From the NCBI GenBank assembly GCA_028711345.1, contig JAQTSK010000008.1, positions 1-49,206 of the forward strand: a DNA stretch of 49,206 bases, written 5' to 3'. Below, piece after piece: positions 15,474 to 22,369 of the stretch; the first letter of the stretch is position 1; every line of letters begins with the position of its first letter. This DNA comes from Candidatus Peribacteraceae bacterium. GTDB taxonomy: Bacteria; Patescibacteriota; Gracilibacteria; Peribacterales; Peribacteraceae. The notes beneath the pieces are model-generated. The model did not search any database, was not told the DNA's origin, and saw only the letters and a list, made by a program, of their open reading frames with translations. Position numbers and translations under genes: made by a program.

Positions 15474-16907
15474 ATGATTGACTTTACCGAACCCTACTTT
15501 TCGCCAATGCTTCGCGCACGCTACGACTCCAACGGGAATATCGTCCTCTCCGAAGCCGTGAAGAAGGTTCCGGTGACGATTGCCAAAGAGCGTCCGGTGA
15601 CGATTCACGCGGAGGTGAAAGATGCGCACATTCCTGAAGTCAGGAACGAAGATGTTGCAGGGGCACAACATTCAAATCATTCCTCTTGGACCGAGATTCC
15701 GGACTACCAATCAACACATACTCGCAAAGAAAAGCAGACTCATCAAAAACATGGCAAACAGCAAGCGGAGACCCATTTTTTGACAGAGGAGCAGGTATCT
15801 ACCTGCGGAGAAAGCAAGAGGATACCAAGTCAGAATTTGGATGGAACGCGGGTAGATACCCGCTCCCGAACAGATCTTCAAAACATCAGTCACCCGAAAA
15901 CTTCTGTGATCACTTCCGCTCTGCAGGAAGGCAAAGATCAATTTACGGCAACCGTGAACGATGCGAAATCAGGTCTTCAAACCGCAGCGCAATCCATTCA
16001 TCAGCTGCCCAAGCGAACAGGCGGTACCCTCAAACGACTCTGGCAGGCAGCCAACAAACCGGTCATGTTGCCGGGAAAGAAGGGCATCCGACGCAAGCCG
16101 CCGACCAAGCTCTCGCTCTTCATCACCGACACCATCCGCTTCGGGGGAACATTTGCACTCATCTTCGGCGTACTCTTCGTCAGCATCAACTATCAGAGCT
16201 TCTGGCAGATCGCGCGCGCGCAGCTGGCGCTGGATGCGGATCTCACCACTGAAGAGGCGCTCGAGCGGATGACGCAAACCGACCGACCGGATACGTCCGT
16301 ATCAGCAGAATCCGTCATCGATGCCCCCGCTGCGGGTCTTCTGGCGGCATTGCCGCAGGTCGGCCCCTACGAGGACAGGCTCATCATCCCGAAACTGAAG
16401 AAGAACGTCCCCATTGTCAGGCCGGGCATGGATGCGCTCATGAAAGAGGACTGGAAACAGTTCGAGCTGGACATTCAAACCGCCCTCAAAGACGGCATCG
16501 TGCACTACCCGGGATCGGCGAAGCCGGGACAAGCGGGAAATTTCTTCCTGACGGGACACAGCTCCTACTACCCGTGGGATGACGGACGATTCAAGAACGT
16601 CTTCGCGCGACTGAATGAACTGATGCCCGGTGACACGTACATGGTGTACTACGGCGGAGACCGACACACCTACCGCATCACGAAGAAGGAGGAAGTGAAA
16701 CCGAGCAACGTCACAGTGCTCGACCAACCGACCGATCGACGACTGGCAACACTCATGACCTGCACACCCGTCGGCACCACCCTGCGACGCCTGGTGGTCA
16801 TCGCCGAAGAGATCGATCCTGTCACGGGCGAGGCGTTGAAGGTCGGAGAGAAAATGACGGACCGGAAGGAGAATCCGTTCCTGAAGCTGGGAGCATTGCC
16901 CATTTAA
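15474..16907 (+). CDS. Sortase with long N-terminal cytoplasmic region
   Basis: A transpeptidase that cleaves a C-terminal sorting signal and links surface proteins to an acceptor. One membrane span (TFALIFGVLFVSINY, about residues 225-245) precedes the extracytoplasmic catalytic domain. The catalytic His is in LTGHSSYYPWDDG, the Cys in ATLMTCTPVGT and the Arg in TLRRLVVIAE. The N-terminal 220 residues are polar and low-complexity and contain an in-frame palindrome (15788-15866). The start at 15474 was chosen over the ATG at 15420. 477 residues is long for a sortase because of this region. The class is not certain (D/E/F-like). Likely substrates are the proteins at 44661 and 46012. Confidence 0.85.
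   Translation: MIDFTEPYFSPMLRARYDSNGNIVLSEAVKKVPVTIAKERPVTIHAEVKDAHIPEVRNEDVAGAQHSNHSSWTEIPDYQSTHTRKEKQTHQKHGKQQAETHFLTEEQVSTCGESKRIPSQNLDGTRVDTRSRTDLQNISHPKTSVITSALQEGKDQFTATVNDAKSGLQTAAQSIHQLPKRTGGTLKRLWQAANKPVMLPGKKGIRRKPPTKLSLFITDTIRFGGTFALIFGVLFVSINYQSFWQIARAQLALDADLTTEEALERMTQTDRPDTSVSAESVIDAPAAGLLAALPQVGPYEDRLIIPKLKKNVPIVRPGMDALMKEDWKQFELDIQTALKDGIVHYPGSAKPGQAGNFFLTGHSSYYPWDDGRFKNVFARLNELMPGDTYMVYYGGDRHTYRITKKEEVKPSNVTVLDQPTDRRLATLMTCTPVGTTLRRLVVIAEEIDPVTGEALKVGEKMTDRKENPFLKLGALPI
15788..15866. repeat. In-frame palindrome in the sortase N-terminal region
   Basis: The 19-base arms 15788-15806 and 15848-15866 are reverse complements apart from two positions. Each arm is itself a small palindrome (GCAGGTA-TC-TACCTGC and GCGGGTA-GA-TACCCGC). 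About 41 bases lie between them. Confidence 0.85.
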
Positions 16908-16950
16908 ACAAGTTGAGGTTGATGAAATGACACTTCAAGGAAGAACGGGC

Positions 16951-17121
16951 TGTTAGCTTTTAGCTTTTAGCTAATTGCTAATAGCTAAGGAACCTCTGAA
17001 AAAGGAAGAAAAGTTGTCATGGTGAGCGGAGTCGAACCATGACAACGAGCCAAAATGTTCATCCTTCGACTCCGCTCAGGATGACATTTTGGTAGTTTTT
17101 CAGAGGTTCCCTAATAGCTAC
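16951..17121. repeat. Nested palindrome mosaic
   Basis: Outer layer: TTAGCTTTTAGC / GCTAATAGCTA units, with CTAATAGCTA again at the right end. Next, GGAACCTCTGAAAAA (16989-17003) pairs with TTTTTCAGAGGTTCC (17096-17110). Inside are a REP copy (17016-17043), then CCAAAATG (17050-17057) with CATTTTGG (17085-17092) enclosing a second REP-like hairpin (17059-17084). It lies between the sortase and the convergent transporter gene. Confidence 0.92.
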
Positions 17122-17130
17122 ATGCAAAGT

Positions 17131-18144
17131 TCACACCTTGCCCGGCACCAGCATCGGCGTGAGAACCTGTTCGTGTTGCCGATGCCACGGAACATGGAAA
17201 TGCGACAGGAATGACCGATGACGCAAACGATCCAGCGCATTCGAGGACAGCTGCTCCAGCGCCATACCGAAGACGATGAAGATACCGCCCAGCAGCTGGT
17301 AGGAATGGATCTGCTCTCCAAGGAGAAGGGAAGCGAAGACGAGCCCGGAGAGCGGTCCGCCCAGTTCGATGAATGAGAACGTCGTTGCAGGCAGGCGATC
17401 CAGACCACCGTAGAAGAACATGAGGTTCAAGTACCGCGAGAAGAATGCGAACGCGAGAAGCAGCAACACTTTTTCCATCGGGAACGCGGCGACCTCCGCC
17501 ATGAACGTATACGGCAGGAAGAGGCTGACGCCCAGCACCACAATAATTCCGGAGACATTCCGAATGGCGATGGCAAGCTCCGGCATGACATGGGAAAGAT
17601 ACTTCTTGAAGAAGACGGCGCCGATGCCCGTGAAGAGCGCGCCAAGGAGAATCAACGCGTCTCCGATGTGGACGCCTGTGGCGACGCCGGAAGGCGAGAA
17701 ATTGATGATCAGAATTCCCAGAATCACGACGATCACTCCGATGATCTGTAGACGTCCGACACGCTCGCGGAAGATCATCCAGCTGAAGACAAGCATGAAC
17801 ACCATGTCCGCATTCCCGAGGATGCTGGCATTGATGGCCGATGTTCTGGCGAGACCGTTGAACCACAGAAGAGGCACGATGGCGGACTGCACCAACCCGA
17901 ACAGCACGGACAAGCCGATAGACTTGGCGTCCATCTTCTTGAATTCCCGATACAGCGGCACCAGACCGAACGTCAGAATGATGAACAGCGCGGTCAATGA
18001 CTCACTGATGAGCAGCAGCGCCACCGGCGACAGGTACGGCGTCAGCCCCTTCGCGAGCGCGTTGAACGTTCCGCCCCAGATCAACGCGCCGAACGCGAGA
18101 ATGTACCCCAGCCGCCGCTCATGTGATGTAGTCTGGAAATTCAT
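17131..18144 (-). CDS. EamA/DMT-family membrane transporter
   Basis: 337 residues with ten hydrophobic helices arranged as two EamA repeats (about residues 12-145 and 160-300), the plan of drug/metabolite transporters. Typical pieces: ALIWGGTFNALAKGL in helix 1, ASILGNADMVFMLVFSWMIFRERV at the end of repeat one, and FIELGGPLSGLVFASLLLGEQI in repeat two. The substrate cannot be told. A basic C-terminal tail of 30 residues follows. A TATAAT lies 12 bases before the ATG on the minus strand (near 18160). Confidence 0.85.
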   Translation of the reverse strand: MNFQTTSHERRLGYILAFGALIWGGTFNALAKGLTPYLSPVALLLISESLTALFIILTFGLVPLYREFKKMDAKSIGLSVLFGLVQSAIVPLLWFNGLARTSAINASILGNADMVFMLVFSWMIFRERVGRLQIIGVIVVILGILIINFSPSGVATGVHIGDALILLGALFTGIGAVFFKKYLSHVMPELAIAIRNVSGIIVVLGVSLFLPYTFMAEVAAFPMEKVLLLLAFAFFSRYLNLMFFYGGLDRLPATTFSFIELGGPLSGLVFASLLLGEQIHSYQLLGGIFIVFGMALEQLSSNALDRLRHRSFLSHFHVPWHRQHEQVLTPMLVPGKV

Positions 18145-18225
18145 GTTGTTTTGATTATTATAGCATTTTTATTATCATATGTCCATTTTGATCATTCCGC
18201 TCTTTTCAGCGCATACTCAGCATGT

Positions 18226-18313
18226 GCCGGGGTGGCGAAATGGTAGACGCGAGGGACTTAAAATCCCTTATCCCCAAATGGATGTGTGGGTTCAATTCCC
18301 ACCCCCGGCACCA
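18226..18313 (+). tRNA. tRNA-Leu(TAA)
   Basis: Acceptor GCCGGGG/CCCCGGC with encoded CCA at 18311-18313. The D arm is present. The anticodon stem AGGGA/TCCCT has loop CTTAAAA and anticodon TAA. A long variable arm is followed by the T loop GGTTCAATTCC. This is a class II tRNA of 88 bases. Confidence 0.95.
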
Positions 18314-18360
18314 TCTCTCACATCTCCTCACCTCCCACCAGTCCTTTTACTTCCAATCGT

Positions 18361-18924
18361 ATGAGCAGACAGCTCAGATTCGCAGGAATAGCGGGAATTC
18401 TCTCAGTGATACTGGGTATACCCGAAATCTATTTCGAAACAATCAAAATCAATCAGCCGCTGGGAATGGAGCTGGCAACTCTCTACATACTGACGCTGTT
18501 TCTCAGCATGATCCTGTACGTAGTGGTGTGCAGCGGATTCGTGACACTTGCCAAGAAAACCCAGAACGTTCCGCTGCACGTATCGTCATACATTCTGATG
18601 ATACTTTCCATCGGTTACTTCCTGTACATGCTGCTATCACTGACGATCGTAGACATCCATGCCGTGCTGAACGTTCTTATCGCTGTCCTTATGCTTGTTT
18701 TCGTAGGTGCGGCGAACATCCCGTTCGGCATCGGAATACTGCAACTGGGGCCACGATTCGGCTCACTCGCCACATGGCTCGGCGCTCTGGAGATCATATC
18801 GGGAATCAGTTTGCTATCGGTCATATTTTCCTTCATCGGCATACTGCTTATCATTCCGGTCGCAATACTCGGATCGATATTGCTGTTCCGGGCTGCGGGA
18901 AGTTTTGATGTGAAACACAAGTAG
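18361..18924 (+). CDS. Multi-span membrane protein, 187 residues
   Basis: No family recognised. The sequence is almost entirely hydrophobic, with five to six spans: near residues 7-25, 36-62, 75-98, 100-122, 133-150, 155-178. Short loops include AKKTQNVPL and QLGPRFGS. A short polar tail (SFDVKHK) follows. The start ATG at 18361 lies 48 bases after tRNA-Leu, so it may be read through from the tRNA promoter. Comparable to DUF4386-like proteins in span count only. Confidence 0.65.
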   Translation: MSRQLRFAGIAGILSVILGIPEIYFETIKINQPLGMELATLYILTLFLSMILYVVVCSGFVTLAKKTQNVPLHVSSYILMILSIGYFLYMLLSLTIVDIHAVLNVLIAVLMLVFVGAANIPFGIGILQLGPRFGSLATWLGALEIISGISLLSVIFSFIGILLIIPVAILGSILLFRAAGSFDVKHK

Positions 18925-18971
18925 AGGATTTTCAAAGAGTTGTAACTGCTCACTGACCTTGCGGAGATGGA

Positions 18972-19070
18972 GTAGCACGTGCAACGTGCACGTGGTCGCA
19001 TGGGCATCGTGCCCATGGTGGTTTCACGGCGACTATCGCCGTGCAACCATCGGCTCCAAGCCGATGCTAC
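18972..19070. repeat. Array of four 19-base hairpins, each 8-bp stem and 3-base loop
   Basis: Hairpins at 18976-18994 (CACGTGCA-ACG), 18999-19017 (CATGGGCA-TCG), 19025-19043 (CACGGCGA-CTA) and 19048-19066 (CATCGGCT-CCA), all with perfect stems and different sequences. The spacers are 4, 7 and 4 bases. GTAG and CTAC close the whole array, which shares the GTAGC/GCTAC border with the element at 12689-12785. Confidence 0.93.
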
Positions 19071-19081
19071 GCATCCGAAGC

Positions 19082-19118
19082 TTGCTTTATTCTGTAACTT
19101 ATATTATAATGTACTTAT
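19082..19118 (+). promoter_or_regulatory. Promoter of the 67-residue gene
   Basis: TTGCTT (19082-19087), 17 bases, TATAAT (19105-19110), then eight bases to the ATG at 19119. The leader is too short for a ribosome binding site. Confidence 0.75.
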
Positions 19119-19322
19119 ATGGTAAAACCACTCCCCACCATCAGTGCATTGAAAAGAATTGTTGATAAAGAAACTGCTCCAAAACCAGTTCACGAACGAC
19201 TTTTGGAGTGGGGTTCCGAGGAATGGAAAAGAGTGATAGGGAGGGATTGGCGTTGTCCCACAACAACTCAGAGACCTCTTTCGATCAAAGCCAGAGAGAA
19301 ACATCGCAAGACGTTTGGCTGA
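19119..19322 (+). CDS. Small basic hypothetical protein, 67 residues
   Basis: Charged, with 15 Lys/Arg, two Trp and one Cys; no signal peptide. A consensus promoter ends eight bases before the ATG, which supports a real gene with a near-leaderless message. The segment EEWKRVIGRDWRCPTTTQRPLSIKARE shows no known motif. It converges on the asparaginase-like gene with 18 bases between stops. Confidence 0.6.
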   Translation: MVKPLPTISALKRIVDKETAPKPVHERLLEWGSEEWKRVIGRDWRCPTTTQRPLSIKAREKHRKTFG

Positions 19323-19340
19323 TGTCGCGAAAGGAGACAA

Positions 19341-20330
19341 CTAAACCGTCAGCTCCCCCGTCAGATTCGTCTCCATCAGCTCCCTGATCCTGCGGAGATT
19401 TTTCGATTGCGTGAGCGCCCACATCAGCTTCACGACCGCACATTCGTACGTCATATCCTTGCCGGAAATCACTCCGAGCTGTTCGAGTGTGAGCTGCTTC
19501 CTGAATAAGTGAAGATCGATCTTCCCCCGGAGCAATTGCGATGTGATCACGAGCGGAATCCCCTGCTCCGTGACCTTCCTGATCCACGGGAACAGATGTT
19601 CGGGGAGCATGCCGAGTCCGTACGCTCGGAGCACGATACCGCTGGGTTTGGATGCGAGAAGTGCATTGAATACTTCGTCCGGCATGCCGGGATGCAGCGT
19701 GACGGATGCCACGTGCGGATCGAACGAGGCGCTGCATTGGAGCGTCCTCTTGCGCCGCACCGTCCGCCAGGGATGGAGATCAGGCTGAGGATTGAACGTG
19801 GCGAGCGCGGGAAACTTGGGGCTCTCGAATGTTTCGAACAACGATTGCTGGGCTTTCTTGGCCCGGGATCCGCGCAGAACCCGCGGTCCCAGCGCAACGC
19901 ACACTTCTGCGATGTCCAGCAGCGCCGTCCGGATGGCGTAGGTCAGATTCATCGGACCGTCGCTGCCCAACTCATCGATGGGCATAATGGAACCGGTGAG
20001 CACGACCGGCTTCCCGAGATTCCGGAGTGCGAACGTCAGGGCAGCCGCCGTGTACGCCATCGTGTTGGTCCCGTGGATGATGACAAAGCCGTCAACCTGA
20101 TCGTGGAGCTTCTTGATCATCTGAGCAATCTCGACCCAATGCTCCGGTGTCACTTCCGACGAGCCGACATTCGCAATCGATTTGAACTCCAGCTTCACCT
20201 CGCGCTGCACATCCGGAATGAACCGGTGAAATTCCACGAGCGAATGTACCGGCTCGATGCGTCCGGTCTTGCGATTCCTGACCATTCCGATGGATCCGCC
20301 GACGTAGAGGACTGCGACCGATGGTCTCAT
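19341..20330 (-). CDS. L-asparaginase-like protein with altered active-site residues
   Basis: 329 residues, type I asparaginase fold. Strand-loop one reads LYVGGSIGMV instead of the usual TGGTIGM, placing Ser13 where the nucleophilic Thr sits. The second catalytic loop reads IIHGTNTMAYTA with Asn89 in place of the Asp of HGTDT; the Thr is kept. The typical GPRVLRGSRAKK (Lys region) and TGSIMPIDELGSDG are present. The fold is clear but hydrolysis with this set is uncertain. It could also serve as a GatD-like subunit or a different amidase. The start at 20330 (MRPSVAV) is preferred to the ATG at 20360. Confidence 0.82.
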   Translation of the reverse strand: MRPSVAVLYVGGSIGMVRNRKTGRIEPVHSLVEFHRFIPDVQREVKLEFKSIANVGSSEVTPEHWVEIAQMIKKLHDQVDGFVIIHGTNTMAYTAAALTFALRNLGKPVVLTGSIMPIDELGSDGPMNLTYAIRTALLDIAEVCVALGPRVLRGSRAKKAQQSLFETFESPKFPALATFNPQPDLHPWRTVRRKRTLQCSASFDPHVASVTLHPGMPDEVFNALLASKPSGIVLRAYGLGMLPEHLFPWIRKVTEQGIPLVITSQLLRGKIDLHLFRKQLTLEQLGVISGKDMTYECAVVKLMWALTQSKNLRRIRELMETNLTGELTV

Positions 20331-20364
20331 GCTCACATCGTACCAGAACGGAACGTGCAATGAA

Positions 20365-20787
20365 TTATGGAGCTTGATTTGTCGGATCGAAGACTTCCTT
20401 GGTGTGCAACGCCCTTGCGGAATAACCCAGATTTCTCATTCTCATGTACAGAAACTTGAGATCCGCATCCGGATATTCACGGATGAGATGATCTAAGTCT
20501 TCCAAAATGTTCGCAGATGCAACACCGGATTCCCGATCAGCACCACCCGGCATCAGCATCGGGAATTCATGGAGAAACACCCATTCCCAATCCGATTCAT
20601 CGGAAGCCAATAAATGCCGAGCCAGAGAGACGATCCACTCATGAGTTTGCTGCTCCTCCCTTGTTTGAGATAGCAATCCAAAAAAATGACTCAGATTCGC
20701 CATTCTTCGCGAATACACATCAGCACGAAATCGCTGTTCGTCATATCCCCCTCCTTCGCCAGCCATATCTTGGATGCTCTCTTTCAT
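20365..20787 (-). CDS. Hypothetical protein, 140 residues
   Basis: A soluble, mostly helical protein with no known family. It is acidic, with a Trp-rich stretch (ESDWEWVFLHEFPML) and a C-terminal helix YMRMRNLGYSARALHTKEVF. TATAAT lies nine bases before the ATG on the minus strand, so the leader is very short. It is followed at 34 bases by the asparaginase-like gene, probably in one transcript. Confidence 0.65.
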   Translation of the reverse strand: MKESIQDMAGEGGGYDEQRFRADVYSRRMANLSHFFGLLSQTREEQQTHEWIVSLARHLLASDESDWEWVFLHEFPMLMPGGADRESGVASANILEDLDHLIREYPDADLKFLYMRMRNLGYSARALHTKEVFDPTNQAP

Positions 20788-20834
20788 TCATATTCCATTA
20801 TACAATGTTTTTTTGATTTGTATATCTCTGTCAG

Positions 20835-21845
20835 TTAGACGACAACGATCGTATCCTCAATCCTCATCCCCCACTTCCCCGGAAAGTACACCCCCGGCTC
20901 GATGGTGATCACCTCGTTTCTCAGTAACTTCTTCCGCTTCGCCTTCTTCGAAATCGAGAGTCCTTCGTGAATCTCCAGTCCGACGCCATGACCCAGTGCA
21001 TGCGTGAACGCATTCTCCAGACCGAAAGTCGCCAGTACTTCACGGGCTTTCAGATCAAGAGCGCTATTCTCCCTGCCGGAGCGGACCAATTGCTCGGCTG
21101 CGGATTTCGCCTTCTTCAATGCCTGAAGAGCCGTCCTCTGATCCTTCGTCGGCTGCGTCGTGAAGAAGACCCGACTGTAATCGCTGCAGTACCCGTTGAC
21201 CTTCACACCCAGATCGATCTGCACGATGTCCCCGCGCTTCAAGCGGCGTTCTGTGGGGTGATGATGCGGAAAAGCGGTATTTTCTCCGAAACCGACGATC
21301 GTAGGGAATGCCATCGACTCGGCACCCAGCTTCAGAGCAAGCGCTTCGATCTTCATTGATAATTCTCGTTCGGACATTCCGGATTTGAGGAGTCGCGGCA
21401 TCATCTTCAGAATGGACAACGTGATGCTGCAAGCGCGTTTTACATTGGATAATTCAGATACACTCTTCGATCTTCTCAGCTCTTCAATCAGACCTGAAGT
21501 CTGTACAAATTTTGTATTCTTATATCGCTTCTTCCACCGACTGAGTTGCGTGAGCGTGACGAGATCACCCTCGATGTGAATGTTCCCGGTGTTCTTCAGC
21601 CGCTCACGGAGAGCGTCGATGCGCTCGATCCGCACTCCCGGAATGGACCGCCCCGAAGCGGCGGCGTGATAGCGCGGATCCAGATACAGATCCGCATATC
21701 GGGGAGTGATGACCATGCAGCCCGCTGAACAATCAACGCCGGTGAGATAGCGGAGATTGACGTTCGACGTGACGAGGAACGATCTCATCTTTTTGCGCTT
21801 CAGAATGCGCTGCAATCGTTGAATAGGATACAGGCGGGAAAGCAT
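20835..21845 (-). CDS. pepP: M24-family Xaa-Pro aminopeptidase
   Basis: 336 residues. The N-terminal creatinase-like domain (about 1-120) contains RSFLVTSNVNLRYLTGVD. The catalytic pita-bread domain carries all five metal ligands: two Asp in QIDLGVKVNGYCSDYSR, His in GHGVGLEIHE, Glu in TIEPGVYF, Glu in MRIEDTIVV. Removes N-terminal residues ahead of proline; prolidase is the alternative. The ATG at 21845 gives a normal length; the start upstream (21935) would read through the palindrome. It is divergent from the pilin-like gene. Confidence 0.9.
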   Translation of the reverse strand: MLSRLYPIQRLQRILKRKKMRSFLVTSNVNLRYLTGVDCSAGCMVITPRYADLYLDPRYHAAASGRSIPGVRIERIDALRERLKNTGNIHIEGDLVTLTQLSRWKKRYKNTKFVQTSGLIEELRRSKSVSELSNVKRACSITLSILKMMPRLLKSGMSERELSMKIEALALKLGAESMAFPTIVGFGENTAFPHHHPTERRLKRGDIVQIDLGVKVNGYCSDYSRVFFTTQPTKDQRTALQALKKAKSAAEQLVRSGRENSALDLKAREVLATFGLENAFTHALGHGVGLEIHEGLSISKKAKRKKLLRNEVITIEPGVYFPGKWGMRIEDTIVVV

Positions 21846-21852
21846 CAAAATG

Positions 21853-21914
21853 ATGGTAAACGGGTAAAAAGCCCCTTTTGCCCTGTTCACCTTTTGCCCT
21901 GTTGCCTTTAACCG
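21853..21914. repeat. Tandem-unit palindrome (GGTAAACGGGTAAAA / TTTTGCCCTGTTCACC)
   Basis: The left arm is short (GGTAAACGGGTAAAAAG). The right arm has two copies of CCTTTTGCCCTGTT and ends TTTAACC. It sits between divergent genes. Confidence 0.6.
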
Positions 21915-21970
21915 CTCAAGCCAACTCACTGGCATCGAATGTCGATTTATGCTATCATAAGAAGAATTCT

Positions 21971-22366
21971 ATGACGATCTTCAGGCGTTTCTTCCATCGG
22001 CTGATGTGCGGAATCAGTATCGCTTCGTTCGCATCGATGATCTTCATCCCCCCGGTTTTTGCTGCCGGCAGTCCTGTGTACAGCGGAAACGGCGTGAAGG
22101 ACGGTTTGCGTCAGTTGTCAGGATTGGGGCTTGCCAGCAACCTGAGTCTGACTGATCTCATCTTGGTTATCATCACCTTCATTCTGAATATCGTCCTCCT
22201 GCTCGCAGTCCTCGCCATCATCGTCGCCGGCGTCTACCTGATCGTCAGCAACGGCGATGAAGGACAGAAAGACAAAGCGAAAAATATCGTCTTATACAGC
22301 ATTGCAGGCATCATTCTGATCCTGCTTGCCCGCGTCATCGTCCTCTTTGTCAACCATCTCTTCTAG
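21971..22366 (+). CDS. VirB2/TrbC-like two-helix membrane protein (pilin-like)
   Basis: 131 residues. A signal peptide ends in IPPVFAA (about residue 31); a short polar region GSPVYSGNGVKDGLRQLSGLGLAS follows. Then come two long hydrophobic helices (about 62-92 and 105-128) joined by a charged loop, NGDEGQKDKAKN. This layout matches TrbC/VirB2 pilins and similar CPR proteins. Its partner gene begins four bases after its stop. Secretion or DNA transfer is only suggested; no VirB4 or VirB11 is in view. Confidence 0.6.
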   Translation: MTIFRRFFHRLMCGISIASFASMIFIPPVFAAGSPVYSGNGVKDGLRQLSGLGLASNLSLTDLILVIITFILNIVLLLAVLAIIVAGVYLIVSNGDEGQKDKAKNIVLYSIAGIILILLARVIVLFVNHLF

Positions 22367-22369
22367 CGC

